From IMG/VR virus record IMGVR_UViG_3300018933_000001, positions 62,001 through 126,000 of that record: DNA of 64,000 nucleotides, one strand, 5' to 3'. The position numbers and the translations under genes are program-made. Below the pieces are notes generated by a model. That model was not told the DNA's origin. It did not search any database and was given only the letters and a program-made list of their open reading frames with translations. The DNA comes from a virus. Shown in pieces: positions 47,791 to 57,770 of the stretch. The stretch's first letter is position 1; every line of letters begins with the position of its first letter.

Positions 47791-50730
47791 CTATATCTCT
47801 TTCGTCTTCTTCGTCACTTTAACAAAAGGATAAGCATAAACTAGGAAACTATAATTCGGGTCTAAGTCTACATTAGTAGGTTTAGTTATTTTTACTTGTT
47901 TAGATATTTCTAATTTACCAGGAGACAAGACAGTTTCTATTAAAATATCTTCTTCAGGTTGTTCAGAGAAGTTATATTCAGAGTTGTTGTTGGTGTAACT
48001 GTTTGTGTATTTAATATAAGTGCTAGGGTCAGCAGGAAGAGTGAATTCTACTTCTTTATACGATTCTATATCTACATTTATAAAACCATCGTAGATAAAT
48101 TGACTCCACAATACGTTTGTCCATCTGCGAGTGTTTAATCTTTTATTTCCATAAGAGTAGGAAAGGCTATTAATACTTAAATCAAATCGTAAGGATTTTA
48201 ATTCATTACTAATGTTAGTTTCTGTAAGATAGTAATTACTTGGAGTGTTTAAGAAAGGTAAGATTGTACCTTTAGAACTCCACCCAGTAGACCAATCTGA
48301 AAAATAAAAATTTAAACCATGTGAATTTAAAATAGCTTCTCTACTAGATAAATCATAGTTACTAGAACTACTTATTTTATCTCTAATAGCTTTTATTGTA
48401 GAGGGGTTGTACTGTATTGGTCTATTAGGTAAATATTCAAAATAAGATTCTTTAACAATTGCATTAGTATATGGATAAACACTATTCTCTGAATATATTA
48501 ACCCTTCACTCAATTTACTACTTCTAAGTATTTGATATTCATTAAGATCAAAGCCTACAATAGAACTTAGTCTTTTTTCTTTTTTATCATAGTGAGTTTT
48601 ATCCCACATCTCCCACCAACTTACTGTAGATAGAGCAGTATATCTAAAACTTTCCGCAGGGTTACTAGCTTTAAAAGTTCTAGTGTTAGAAGCGTATAAA
48701 AGAGTGGGATATACATTATATTGACTAAGTAATTTTTTCTTTGAGTAATTATATTGTTCAAAGTGATTACCTGTTACGATTTCAGAAAAATCTACATTAC
48801 TGTTATTTCTAGAAAGTAGCTGAGCAAAGCTATCTCTTTCTAACGTACTTTTAAACGTACCAAAAGAGGTTAAAAATTTTCTTTCAATATTTTCTTTATT
48901 CCACACAATAGAAGAATCTAAATCAGAAGTATTTAAATCGTCATTAGTAGAAGTAACTTTCCAATCTTTAATTTTTATAGTTACGTATTTTTGATATTCC
49001 CAGCTTTGACTGCTAAATTTATCAGAATCTCCTTTACAGTCAGTATTAGAAAGAGTATTAGCTGGTTTTAAATTTAGTTTTAAATGTACGACTTGAGTTT
49101 TATTATCTATTACAGATAAATTAAGAGTTCTGTGATACAGGTTATCTACTAATAATTGTAAGCTAAAATTTTGTGGGTTTTTAGTGTCATGAAAGTTTCC
49201 TTGAAAGACTGCTTTTGGATAGTTATTCAGTACATATATCCAAACTCTAGGGTCAATATTTAAATCTATGATGTTTTTATTCCAGTTTTCGTAGAATTTA
49301 TCATGTTGTAGTTGTTCTTCTGTTGTGTTAGTAAAGCCCCTTTGTAGTCTATTTTCTATATCTACTTGAGTTTCATTAGCTTTAATAATAAAAGCGTTGT
49401 ACATTCCAGAGAATAAATCACTTGCTCCTAACTCATAAAGTTTAATAGCTTCTTCTTTCTTACTACTTCCAAGCCAAATTTCGGCTTTATGAGTAGAAAG
49501 CTTCATATCTCTTTTTTTTATTTTAGGAGGGCTACCTGACAATCTACCTTCTCCTGTACCGTTATAGGGGCCACCACTACCTCCTCCTCCAGGACAACCA
49601 GGTTCCCAAGGTGAAAAACCAGGTGGAAGTCTACCAGGTACTTTATCTTCACTTACCTCTAGTATATAGAAACCTCCTGGAGCAGTTTGACCGTTTAAAT
49701 ATAATTGGTGAAAATGTCGCATATACATAAAGTCGTAAGGTAAATCAACCCAACCGTAAGTATGTCCCCAATCATTTTGTACATTACCTACACTTGGTTT
49801 ATCTGGTTCTTCTTCTCCTAATAAAGGACATTTACTATTAATAAAGCCTCTACTATCACAGTAACCTGCTGCTTGTTGTTCTGGACTACAATCTAATGTA
49901 TATCCCGGGAGATAACTAAAGTCACATCTAAAAAAGGATCTTTCTACCTTTGTTACTGGGTCTACTATCCTAATAACTTCCCACCCTTGTAAATTCATTT
50001 CTCCGCCACAACTTAATATAGTGGCATACCCAAACAATTTCTTATAATTAGTATCATATTCTGAATCATGTGAGGTTAAAGCAGCTAACATTGCTTCTTC
50101 TCCATCACTACTTACTTGAGAAGAATAAAATCTCCAACCTCCACCTCCACCTCCAGCATTTTTACCACTTCCATGAGGAGAATTTGCGTCTCTACTTAAA
50201 TCATCTTTAAGACAATCATTAAGATTAGAATAAGGTTTATAAGGTAGTCCAGTATAAGAAACACCGTTAATAGTATCTTTAGCTGCATAATTACATCTTT
50301 CATAAGCACCTACAAATTGAGTACAAGAGTTTCCTTTTCTAATCCAAGTAGAAGTTAAATTAGTGGGAACTGGACTACCCGTATCTACTAACTTTACAAA
50401 TAAATAAAAGACTTCAATATCTGCTTCTGTATATTCAATAATCTTCTTATCATCTATCGGTTTAGTTTTTCTTATCTGTATAATTCTTTCAGTTACTTGT
50501 TCTGCTGATTTAAAGGTGACTGCTTTATATTTACCGTCATCCGAATCTTTAACTACTAGAACTTCTCCACTAGAATCGACATTGATACTAAGAGCTTGAA
50601 TAGTTTTTCCAGTTTCAGTATTTCTTACATTTATCTTTGTCCCAATTCCACCATTGAGAGCATAACCAATAAAAGCAGTATTATTTTCTAGTAACTTTAA
50701 AATCTTAGAAACTACTTGGTCATCATTCAT
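47791..50730 (-). CDS. large virion or tail protein, 979 aa
   Basis: Largest gene in the window, last in the minus-strand tail block. No known domain recognised. A Cys-containing N-terminal half includes GGGGGGW near 200 and a PGGGGSGG linker near 390; the rest is Tyr/Asn/Ser-rich and strand-forming, typical of phage tail or receptor-binding proteins. Role inferred from position and composition. Start codon ATG at 50730 lacks a clear Shine-Dalgarno sequence. Confidence 0.8.
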   Translation of the reverse strand: MNDDQVVSKILKLLENNTAFIGYALNGGIGTKINVRNTETGKTIQALSINVDSSGEVLVVKDSDDGKYKAVTFKSAEQVTERIIQIRKTKPIDDKKIIEYTEADIEVFYLFVKLVDTGSPVPTNLTSTWIRKGNSCTQFVGAYERCNYAAKDTINGVSYTGLPYKPYSNLNDCLKDDLSRDANSPHGSGKNAGGGGGGWRFYSSQVSSDGEEAMLAALTSHDSEYDTNYKKLFGYATILSCGGEMNLQGWEVIRIVDPVTKVERSFFRCDFSYLPGYTLDCSPEQQAAGYCDSRGFINSKCPLLGEEEPDKPSVGNVQNDWGHTYGWVDLPYDFMYMRHFHQLYLNGQTAPGGFYILEVSEDKVPGRLPPGFSPWEPGCPGGGGSGGPYNGTGEGRLSGSPPKIKKRDMKLSTHKAEIWLGSSKKEEAIKLYELGASDLFSGMYNAFIIKANETQVDIENRLQRGFTNTTEEQLQHDKFYENWNKNIIDLNIDPRVWIYVLNNYPKAVFQGNFHDTKNPQNFSLQLLVDNLYHRTLNLSVIDNKTQVVHLKLNLKPANTLSNTDCKGDSDKFSSQSWEYQKYVTIKIKDWKVTSTNDDLNTSDLDSSIVWNKENIERKFLTSFGTFKSTLERDSFAQLLSRNNSNVDFSEIVTGNHFEQYNYSKKKLLSQYNVYPTLLYASNTRTFKASNPAESFRYTALSTVSWWEMWDKTHYDKKEKRLSSIVGFDLNEYQILRSSKLSEGLIYSENSVYPYTNAIVKESYFEYLPNRPIQYNPSTIKAIRDKISSSSNYDLSSREAILNSHGLNFYFSDWSTGWSSKGTILPFLNTPSNYYLTETNISNELKSLRFDLSINSLSYSYGNKRLNTRRWTNVLWSQFIYDGFINVDIESYKEVEFTLPADPSTYIKYTNSYTNNNSEYNFSEQPEEDILIETVLSPGKLEISKQVKITKPTNVDLDPNYSFLVYAYPFVKVTKKTKEI

Positions 50731-50744
50731 AGGAAATATTTAGT

Positions 50745-51011
50745 ATGTATTTAAGTTTTGTATTTGACGTAATGCAGAGAAAAGTAAAACCTCTACATCC
50801 TGGTTCTATTGTAGTAGATATCCTAGAAGATAGAGGAGTTAGTCAAGAAGAATTTTGTAACAGTGATTTTAAACTATTAGAAATTTTACTAGGAGAAAAA
50901 GTTATTAGTTTTCATTATGCCTGGTATATTGAGCAAAAACTAAGTATTTCTCATAAACTTTTATTAAATCTACAAAGAAAAGCAGATATTTGGGATAGTT
51001 TATTAGAATGA
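50745..51011 (+). CDS. higA: HigA-like XRE regulator, 88 aa
   Basis: KPLHPGSIVVDILEDRGVSQEEF (about residues 14-36) and the following helices resemble HigA antitoxins (HPGE-I-x-EEL...GLSQ-x-E). The end LLLNLQRKADIWDSL matches the C-terminal NLQ-x-x-YDL segment. It lies on the plus strand among minus-strand late genes, 14 bp from the divergent 979-codon gene. No toxin partner. An internal ATG at 50772 is an alternative start. Confidence 0.72.
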   Translation: MYLSFVFDVMQRKVKPLHPGSIVVDILEDRGVSQEEFCNSDFKLLEILLGEKVISFHYAWYIEQKLSISHKLLLNLQRKADIWDSLLE

Positions 51012-51512
51012 ACGAAAAGTAATTAATCGTTTCTCATGACTATACTCAAAGCATAAAGCGTCATGAACATTTCCAAGAGCAGGATTAGGTTGTTTGAAGA
51101 ATATCCATCCTCCAGTAGATTGAACGGTAAAGCTATAGATTTGAAAAGAAGTTCCTCTCATTAAACTAGGAGATAGCGCCGGGAAAGTTTCTTGTGCGTT
51201 ATTAGCCGTTGACCAAGCTTTATTAGGAGGGTTGCTATAAGAGAAAGTGGTAGAAGTTAAAGTATTAAATTCAGTAGCCATATTATATTTAATAGGGGAC
51301 GTACTTTCAGCACTTCTATCAAAAAAGTTATATTGAAAGTTGAGAGTAATAGACCCTGTAGTTCCATCCCAGTTAACTATACTACCAGGAACCCATAGCA
51401 TTTTCCCAGTATTGTTAGGGCAACTTCCACATTCTCCTGTTTTACATTGAAGTAATGTTGGAGTAAGAATTTCTGTTATAGGGTTAGTTTTTACTAAGCT
51501 AGTTGGCTTCAT
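51003..51512 (-). CDS. predicted tail-region structural protein, 169 aa
   Basis: Beta-rich, Ser/Thr/Asn-rich protein; a CKTGECGSC cluster near residue 23 could bind metal. In the minus-strand tail operon; its 3' end overlaps the HigA-like gene by 9 bp. No family recognised. Confidence 0.7.
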   Translation of the reverse strand: MKPTSLVKTNPITEILTPTLLQCKTGECGSCPNNTGKMLWVPGSIVNWDGTTGSITLNFQYNFFDRSAESTSPIKYNMATEFNTLTSTTFSYSNPPNKAWSTANNAQETFPALSPSLMRGTSFQIYSFTVQSTGGWIFFKQPNPALGNVHDALCFEYSHEKRLITFRSF

Positions 51513-51528
51513 AACGGATAATTTTTAA

Positions 51529-52101
51529 TTATAGTAAAATTTCTAAATTAATCCGAATCCCTTGTCCAGTAACAGCAGGTAAACTATGAGCATTTCTAGC
51601 TAGTAGAAGTCCGTAAATGTGAGGAGAACCAGCAGGGTCAGTAGTAAAAGCCATTGATACCCCATTAACCGAATAAAGTGTATTAAGAGAGCTAGCTAAG
51701 GGGAAAGAAAACTCTATGTCTCCAATAAAATTTTGAGCTTCTGCATCAGTAAGAGCAAAAGACCCATAGGCTAGTCTATCAGTAAAAACAGTGGTTATTG
51801 GTCTATCAAATAATCTTAGAAGATATTGACCGGTGGATACGACCTCACAATATAAAGAAGCGTTTTGAATTACACCTCCCATTCCGGCTTTTAATGCAAC
51901 GTTAGGAAAAGTAAATTGAGATGTTCCCATTAACTGGTTAGCTGCATAAGCTGTAGTTCCAATTCCTCCAGTATTAGTACCAGCTACAGAAACAGTTTGA
52001 TTAGTAATAATAGGGATATGAGTAGTTTGTCCTGTTACTGGGTCTACAAAAGTAAAGCTAGCAATCCACAGACCTGAACCTTGAGTAACTTGATAAGGCA
52101 T
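51529..52101 (-). CDS. predicted tail-region structural protein, 190 aa
   Basis: Strand-rich protein with Gly/Thr-rich stretches (VSVAGTNTGGIGTTAYAANQ) resembling small phage virion proteins. Ends RINLEILL. Context in the tail operon supports a structural role; not identified further. Confidence 0.72.
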   Translation of the reverse strand: MPYQVTQGSGLWIASFTFVDPVTGQTTHIPIITNQTVSVAGTNTGGIGTTAYAANQLMGTSQFTFPNVALKAGMGGVIQNASLYCEVVSTGQYLLRLFDRPITTVFTDRLAYGSFALTDAEAQNFIGDIEFSFPLASSLNTLYSVNGVSMAFTTDPAGSPHIYGLLLARNAHSLPAVTGQGIRINLEILL

Positions 52102-52113
52102 AATTTTTATTTA

Positions 52114-52497
52114 TTAGTTTGTTTGTTTAACATAAGTCATAATTATTGTAGCTGCATTTGGTTCTACGTTTGTATACCAAGGGAAACCTCCTACTAAGCC
52201 AAAAGCACTACCTCCAGCGAAACTATTCGGAATAACTGTAATTTCTAATTTATCAGTTCCTTCTAGTTTTAGCTTAGAAATAGAATTAAGTTCTAAAGGT
52301 TCTTGGTTAAAAATTGGTAGGTTGAGGTCTTTAATTATTTCTAAATTGTTGAGTTTAACAGTAACTTTAGCTACCTCATTTTTCTCATTTTTTAGTAAAA
52401 CTTTAGCAATAATAAAGCTAATAGCAGTTGTTGCTTGAAATATAGTGGTTGGTGCTACATTGAGTGTTTGGTATTCAGTTTTTAGAGTAGTTGGCAT
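52114..52497 (-). CDS. predicted virion protein, 127 aa
   Basis: Beta-rich protein with a domain like small virion-surface proteins (KVTVKLNNLEIIKDLNLP, then KLEITVIPNSF). Strictly inference from context. 12 bp from the next gene in the operon. Confidence 0.68.
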   Translation of the reverse strand: MPTTLKTEYQTLNVAPTTIFQATTAISFIIAKVLLKNEKNEVAKVTVKLNNLEIIKDLNLPIFNQEPLELNSISKLKLEGTDKLEITVIPNSFAGGSAFGLVGGFPWYTNVEPNAATIIMTYVKQTN

Positions 52498-52499
52498 AT

Positions 52500-52826
52500 T
52501 TATTCTTTAGACCCTTCTTGTTGTAGAGGTAAGTCAGGAATTGGAGAATCTGTTATTTGTAAGTATCTACCCATCCCTACAGCTTCTTGTATAGTTACCA
52601 TAGCTTCTGTAAGTTTAGGATTTCCTTTACAGTTAATAATTAAAGCTTGATTGTCCCAATACGGATAGCCTACTACTCTTCCGTTAGGTAACTTGGTAGT
52701 AATAGTAAAATAAACCTCAATAAACATTTTTTCTACGTCTTCTTGAGCTTCTGATAAATTAATCTGTAATCGTTCTGCGGTATGAACTTCTGAAATGTTA
52801 TCTGAATCTGTAATTATAATTGGCAT
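52500..52826 (-). CDS. tail-operon hypothetical protein, 108 aa
   Basis: Short alpha/beta protein (MPIIITDSDNISEVHTAERL at the start, YFTITTKLPNGRVVGYPYWD in the middle). Two bp before the next gene. Function unknown. Confidence 0.68.
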   Translation of the reverse strand: MPIIITDSDNISEVHTAERLQINLSEAQEDVEKMFIEVYFTITTKLPNGRVVGYPYWDNQALIINCKGNPKLTEAMVTIQEAVGMGRYLQITDSPIPDLPLQQEGSKE

Positions 52827-52838
52827 ATATTTTTTCTT

Positions 52839-53996
52839 TTATACAATATTAACGATATTTCCGTTTCTCCACAAAGACCCGGATGCTAGACCTGATGAAG
52901 AAGTTGGCAAAGTAGAGAAATTTATTACACTTCCACCAGCATAGAAGTTACCTACACAACTTAAACCTCCTCCAAATCTTCCAGAACCAGTATTAGTAGA
53001 AGTAGCAGCAGTATTATTAGTAACAATCATAGCTCCTGAAAGAGTGAAGTTGTAGTTAGTAGCATTAATTCTAAAACCTAATCCACCGCCAGCATAGCCA
53101 GAAGAGATATAAAAATCTCTATTTAAACTACTTGGCCCAACTCCAATATCCCAATATGAAGTAGAAGTGTTAATACTAGCAGTAAACCTAAAAGTGTTAT
53201 AAGCATCATTGTTACCTAAAAGGTTCATGATACCTACATCACCTCTAATAGTTAAAGCGCTAGTAAGAGTTTTAGCACCAGCAATTGTTTGATTATTGGA
53301 TAAATCTACAAAATTTTGAGTAGAACTTCCTGTACCACCATTAGCAATAGGTAAGGAGTTAGTAACATCTGCAAGTAAATTTATTTGGGATAAGGTAAGA
53401 TTGGTTCCGTCACTTCTTAGAACTCTATTAGCAGTTTGTACACCTACTAAGTTATTTAAAGCAATTTGTCTATTAGCTAGATTGCTTAAGTTTCCCGCGC
53501 TACTAAGTAGTATCCTAATATTATTGCTACTATCTCTGTATTGTAAATCATCTGTACTTCTCCAAATAGTTCCTACAATACTTCCAGAACTGTTAGGTAT
53601 GACTAAACTACCTAAAAACGTTTTAACCCCATTAACAGTTTGATTAGTAGTTAAGTCTACTCTACTAGCTAGAGAATTAGTAACAGTAGTAGAGAAATTA
53701 GCATCATTACCTAAAGCAGCAGCTAACTCATTTAAAGTATCTAATGCAGCCGGAGAAGAAGCTACTAAGTTAGATATAGCAGTATTAACAAATATACAGT
53801 TAGCAATTTGAGTAGTGTTAGTACCAGCAATAGGAGTAGGAGTTGTAGGAGTTCCACTTAGATTAGGGGATATTGAGTTAGCTTTAAGTGCTAAAGCAGC
53901 AGTAATACCTAAAGAAGTGTTAACATCTGCTATATCAGTAGAACTTCTAGGAAAAGTAATAACTCCATTTTTAAGTATCAGAGGTTGTGTTGACAT
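52839..53996 (-). CDS. tail fibre protein with repeat motifs, 385 aa
   Basis: Contains the tail-fibre hallmarks IANGGTGSSTQ near residue 218 and two copies of the V-D-L-S/T-x-NQT-x-x-G-x-KT repeat (near 111 and 230), as found in trimeric phage fibres. The C-terminal part is Gly/Asn-rich and probably the receptor-binding tip. Its start overlaps the coiled-coil gene by 26 bp. Confidence 0.85.
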   Translation of the reverse strand: MSTQPLILKNGVITFPRSSTDIADVNTSLGITAALALKANSISPNLSGTPTTPTPIAGTNTTQIANCIFVNTAISNLVASSPAALDTLNELAAALGNDANFSTTVTNSLASRVDLTTNQTVNGVKTFLGSLVIPNSSGSIVGTIWRSTDDLQYRDSSNNIRILLSSAGNLSNLANRQIALNNLVGVQTANRVLRSDGTNLTLSQINLLADVTNSLPIANGGTGSSTQNFVDLSNNQTIAGAKTLTSALTIRGDVGIMNLLGNNDAYNTFRFTASINTSTSYWDIGVGPSSLNRDFYISSGYAGGGLGFRINATNYNFTLSGAMIVTNNTAATSTNTGSGRFGGGLSCVGNFYAGGSVINFSTLPTSSSGLASGSLWRNGNIVNIV

Positions 53997-54186
53997 TTAC
54001 TATCTTTTGTTCTGGTTCTATTAGTTCAGCTTCATTTTCTCTTAGTTGAAGTTCCAACTCTTTTATTTGCTTATCTTTTATCTCTATTTGTACTTGTAAG
54101 TTTAATATCTCTTGAAAAAACTGCAAACATTGTAATTGATACTTTTCGGATAATTTCTGTGCATATTCTTGTGAATTAATGTCCAT
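53971..54186 (-). CDS. small coiled-coil protein, 71 aa
   Basis: Continuous heptad-like helix (about residues 10-58, Q/L/E/K-rich). Encoded between two fibre-type genes, it could be a fibre chaperone or connector; this is inference from position. Confidence 0.68.
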   Translation of the reverse strand: MDINSQEYAQKLSEKYQLQCLQFFQEILNLQVQIEIKDKQIKELELQLRENEAELIEPEQKIVNVNTTSDT

Positions 54187-54200
54187 TTTTTATTTCATCT

Positions 54201-56696
54201 CTACATCAAACTAAATATCATTATATCTACAACTGTACCACGGTCAATAGCTTTTATGTCAGCTCTACCTTCTAAGAACACGCTCGTATAGTTCTCAGAT
54301 AACCTATACTGATTGCCAAAGCTATAAACTCCTGTATTATTAGTTTGTATATTAAAACTCTCACCATCTAGGATGTTTATTGGATTATTTATATTACTAA
54401 TTGTTCCAGTAGTATTAAAGACATAGTTATTTGCTACTGTTAAATCGGGAGTAAGGGAACTACCACTAACTACTAAAGGAGATTGTTTACTACTTACTGC
54501 ATTTGTAGATGTTCCACTACTACTGCTTTCACCTCCACCTCCTAAAGCTAGTATTAAAGGAATCATACTATCATCTACTGACCTAATTAAATCATTTAAG
54601 GTACTGAGGTTAGGGTAAATAGATGAGTAGACATACTGGCTTACTTGTTCTAAATTTAATCCTGACTCTTTTTCTTTCCAAATACCAGGAGAAGTAGAGG
54701 GTAAAGTTCCTGGTTTAAAGCTAGTTACATTATTAGCTACTCCTGTCTGGTACTTGTAAAATACTAAATCTAAATAACTACTATCTGTTCCTTTTAACGA
54801 CCTTCTCTGTCCATCAGGTATATAGGTAGTGTCTAAAGATATTAGTTGTTCCTTAAATAAAGGTTCTCCTAAATACTTCATGTTATTAAGTGCCTGAGAT
54901 AAAGACATATCTAGCTCTAAGATACATCCTTTAGCAGTATCATGGTTAATAGATGTTACTTGGTTTCCATCATACAGATAAGCAATACTAAATCTATAAC
55001 TACCTATACTAAATCCACTACCTAACCCGTTACTAATAACAAAGTAAGGTAAGTCGTATAGATTAAAGTCACTATTTATGTTAGTTGCAGAGGGTACGTT
55101 ACTTACTACTATTCCACTATTCCAATCAAGTAAGTTAATAGAGAAAGTGTTATTAGTTATATTACTGTTGTAACTAATTTCAAATCTACGTATTTCAGAG
55201 TTAGATTGTCTCTGCACATATACTATATATCTACCAATAACAAAATTAGTAGATGAACTAGCTATCACATCTGGATAAGTGCTTCTGATAGAGGTAGGTA
55301 AAGTCAGTTGTAAGGTGAAGTTACTATTTTGAGTAACAGATACATAACTACTCCAGCTAGTAACCGATGTCTGACCAGGAGTAGTAGATACAATAGCTCT
55401 AATAGCAGATGAGTTAGGTAAGTCAGTAGGAGCTAAGAAGCAGTTACCTAGATTATTAATAAAAACTCTTTGATTAACTGTATTAGGTATCAATCCTAAG
55501 ATAGTAGTCTTTGGTAGTAAAGGAAAAGTATAGTTTTTAATTAGTCCACTGCCTGATGAAACTTCAAGACCTGTATTAGTAGTAGAAGGCAATACTCTAC
55601 GTCTACCTCCTTCAGTAAATATACAGTCCCCTATTATCTCCCCTCCTGCTACATAGCTACCTACATTAGAAACAAAAGAAGGATAGATAGAAATAATAGA
55701 GCCTTCTGGAATAAAGTCATTGAGTTCTGCTCCTAAAAAATTTAAATAGAAGCTAAAAGATAAAGCTTCCCCAATTAATAAGTCTTCTTCTAAGGCAAAG
55801 TTTGGGTTATTAGCGTTAAAAACTAAAGGAATTCCTAGCTTCTCAAAAGGTGTAGCTCCATCTCTAAAAGTAGTTCTGAGAACACAAGTATTTAAATCTA
55901 CTATTCCTTCAAACACATAACGAATCTTTCTATCAAATAAATTAGTCTTTATATTTTCATTTAGTTTAACTGTAAGAGTAATTCTAGTTCCAACTGCTAC
56001 TGAACCACTAGAGTTATCTACCCACAATCTAGTAGAGGCTGAATCACTTCCGTTGTTGCTATAGCTTACTAAAAGAGGACTAATATCATTTTCTTCTCTT
56101 AAATCGAGTCTACAACCATCTACATCATAAACTGAGGATATATAAGTTGAGAAACCTCCTCTAGCCTTAAATCGCTTACCAGTGCTAGCTAATAGTGTTT
56201 CTTGATTGTTAACTTCTGAAGTAGAATCAAAAGCATCATACTCGTAAACTAATCCAGTTCCGTTATACCCAATCCTTATCCCGTGAAGTAAATCAGCAGA
56301 AGAAATATTAGTAATATTATCTGACGTTATATAACCAGTTCTTAAGAATATATCTCTACTGATAACTAAAACTAATGGGAAACTGGGAGATGGGGTTACT
56401 GGTATTTTAGCTATCTGACTAAAAGTATTTGGTACTGAAGAAGTAGAAACTCCTATAACATAATTAAATATCTCTTCAGTTGGTAGTTTAGCTTGTGAGT
56501 TAATAGTTATTGTGACCTTACCAGAAGAGGGGATAACTACTAAAGACGAGATAAGTAATAGATTCCTACCTATTCTGTTCTCTGTCTGAAGTGAAAAGTA
56601 TAAGTTAGCAGAAGAAAGTGAACCATCAGTAGAAGAAGTTACTGTCCAACAGCTATTAGGAAGAACTATTCTACTATTTGCATAAGTTACTGCCAT
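54201..56696 (-). CDS. large tail fibre-like protein, 831 aa
   Basis: Ser/Thr/Asn/Val-rich beta-structured protein. Near residue 730 a GGGGESSSSGTS linker precedes a module with SPLVVSGSSLTPDLTVA, typical of cyanophage and other phage fibre or tail-spike ends. Probably a virion host-contact protein. No enzymatic motif seen. Confidence 0.8.
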   Translation of the reverse strand: MAVTYANSRIVLPNSCWTVTSSTDGSLSSANLYFSLQTENRIGRNLLLISSLVVIPSSGKVTITINSQAKLPTEEIFNYVIGVSTSSVPNTFSQIAKIPVTPSPSFPLVLVISRDIFLRTGYITSDNITNISSADLLHGIRIGYNGTGLVYEYDAFDSTSEVNNQETLLASTGKRFKARGGFSTYISSVYDVDGCRLDLREENDISPLLVSYSNNGSDSASTRLWVDNSSGSVAVGTRITLTVKLNENIKTNLFDRKIRYVFEGIVDLNTCVLRTTFRDGATPFEKLGIPLVFNANNPNFALEEDLLIGEALSFSFYLNFLGAELNDFIPEGSIISIYPSFVSNVGSYVAGGEIIGDCIFTEGGRRRVLPSTTNTGLEVSSGSGLIKNYTFPLLPKTTILGLIPNTVNQRVFINNLGNCFLAPTDLPNSSAIRAIVSTTPGQTSVTSWSSYVSVTQNSNFTLQLTLPTSIRSTYPDVIASSSTNFVIGRYIVYVQRQSNSEIRRFEISYNSNITNNTFSINLLDWNSGIVVSNVPSATNINSDFNLYDLPYFVISNGLGSGFSIGSYRFSIAYLYDGNQVTSINHDTAKGCILELDMSLSQALNNMKYLGEPLFKEQLISLDTTYIPDGQRRSLKGTDSSYLDLVFYKYQTGVANNVTSFKPGTLPSTSPGIWKEKESGLNLEQVSQYVYSSIYPNLSTLNDLIRSVDDSMIPLILALGGGGESSSSGTSTNAVSSKQSPLVVSGSSLTPDLTVANNYVFNTTGTISNINNPINILDGESFNIQTNNTGVYSFGNQYRLSENYTSVFLEGRADIKAIDRGTVVDIMIFSLM

Positions 56697-56704
56697 GTCA
56701 TCTC

Positions 56705-56857
56705 CTATCTTATTTGAGTAATTCTAGTAGTAACCTTCTGACCACCTTTACTAGATAGCTTTATCTGTTTACCCGCTATAGTTAAGACATTACCTTTAAT
56801 AGTTATCTTGTCTTTCTGCAATATCTGAAGTAATTTAGTTATTAACTGCTCTTCCAT
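56705..56857 (-). CDS. small hypothetical protein, 50 aa
   Basis: ATG at 56857 on the minus strand, frame ends at 56705, 8 bp before the fibre gene starts. The first half is a helix (EEQLITKLLQILQK), the second basic with GKQIKLSSKGGQK. Probably cotranscribed with the fibre gene. Shares a 44-bp divergent region with the plus-strand gene at 56902. Confidence 0.55.
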   Translation of the reverse strand: MEEQLITKLLQILQKDKITIKGNVLTIAGKQIKLSSKGGQKVTTRITQIR

Positions 56858-56901
56858 TTTTTGTTATATTTATAAGGTATCTATACAATAATAGCCTAAG
56901 T

Positions 56902-57648
56902 ATGTTTGGAAAAGACAAAGTTAAAGGTCATAATAGGGTAGCTAAAGGAAAGAGTGGATTTAAAGTTATAAGAGTAGATGACTTCTTCAGAAAGAAAGAT
57001 GAGAATAGAGGTAAGAAGATTGCTTTAGGAGCAGGTCTAGTAATAGGTGCGGGGATTGGCTCAGCACTTCTGCTTAAGGGTAAGGGAGCCAAATCACTCT
57101 TAACTAAAAAAGTAAGTGTTCCTAGTAAGACTACTCAACAAATAACTAACGTAACTAAAGAGAAAGTTCCGATAGTTACATCTACTACTTCTAAATCTAA
57201 TGTTGTAAGAGAATCGACTAAAAAAGATTTTGGTAAAATAGAAGACCCTTGGGAAACTCCTATACTAACTAAGATACAAAAAGAAAGTCAATTAGTTACT
57301 AAGAACTCAGAAGGAAGTAGATTACTAAGTCCTGCTAAGCCTAAACAAAGAGATTTACTACAAAAACCACAAAGAAAGACTAAAAATGTAGAGGATAAAG
57401 TGATTCAAGTAAGTAACGCACAAAAAGATTATCAATCTCTTCCAGTAGAAATGCAGACGATATTACAGGTAGAAAAAGCTCTATTATCTCCCACTAAAGC
57501 AAGTAAGTTAGGTAGACCCCCAGAGAGAACATCTATTGTCAAATTAGTAGATAGCTCCGAAGGTAAACTAGATAAAGTAACTAGGAAAGTCAAAGATAGA
57601 CTCCAAAGAGAGAAATCTATTTCTGATGAAGTTGTAAAAAAAAACTAG
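56902..57648 (+). CDS. basic protein, 5' part of possible frameshift fusion, 248 aa
   Basis: Basic N-terminus, a Gly/Ala-rich hydrophobic helix (KIALGAGLVIGAGIGSALLL, residues 39-58), then a long K/S/T-rich region. It stops in TAG just after nine consecutive A residues (57636-57644). A -1 shift there continues straight into the downstream frame without a gap. A role as an internal virion or membrane-active protein is possible, but nothing is recognised. Confidence 0.75.
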   Translation: MFGKDKVKGHNRVAKGKSGFKVIRVDDFFRKKDENRGKKIALGAGLVIGAGIGSALLLKGKGAKSLLTKKVSVPSKTTQQITNVTKEKVPIVTSTTSKSNVVRESTKKDFGKIEDPWETPILTKIQKESQLVTKNSEGSRLLSPAKPKQRDLLQKPQRKTKNVEDKVIQVSNAQKDYQSLPVEMQTILQVEKALLSPTKASKLGRPPERTSIVKLVDSSEGKLDKVTRKVKDRLQREKSISDEVVKKN

Positions 57649-57673
57649 ATGACATTGTTCCCAACGCATCTAG
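57636..57673 (+). promoter_or_regulatory. possible -1 frameshift or slippage site (A9 plus hairpin)
   Basis: A9 at 57636-57644 allows ribosomal -1 slippage or transcriptional slippage. It is followed by a perfect 7-bp stem: CTAGATG (57645-57651) with CATCTAG (57667-57673), loop 15 bases. The in-frame TAG sits inside the 5' arm. The spacing to the stem is shorter than in typical ribosomal frameshift sites. Confidence 0.55.
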
Positions 57674-57770
57674 AAGAAATCTCTTATTAGTAGATAAAAC
57701 TAAAGCTGCTATTAAAGACAGAGATAAGATTAAAGAAATAGCTATTTCTTCTGTTACTGAACGTAAAAGT

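Noticed and set aside
48000-50700. Glycine-rich parts of the 979-aa protein as repeats of a known fibre
   Set aside because: The Gly runs are short linkers without periodicity; no specific family could be supported.
53401-54024. Plus-strand frames opposite the tail fibre gene
   Set aside because: They are antisense to a clear fibre coding region, lack ribosome binding sites and have shadow-like composition.
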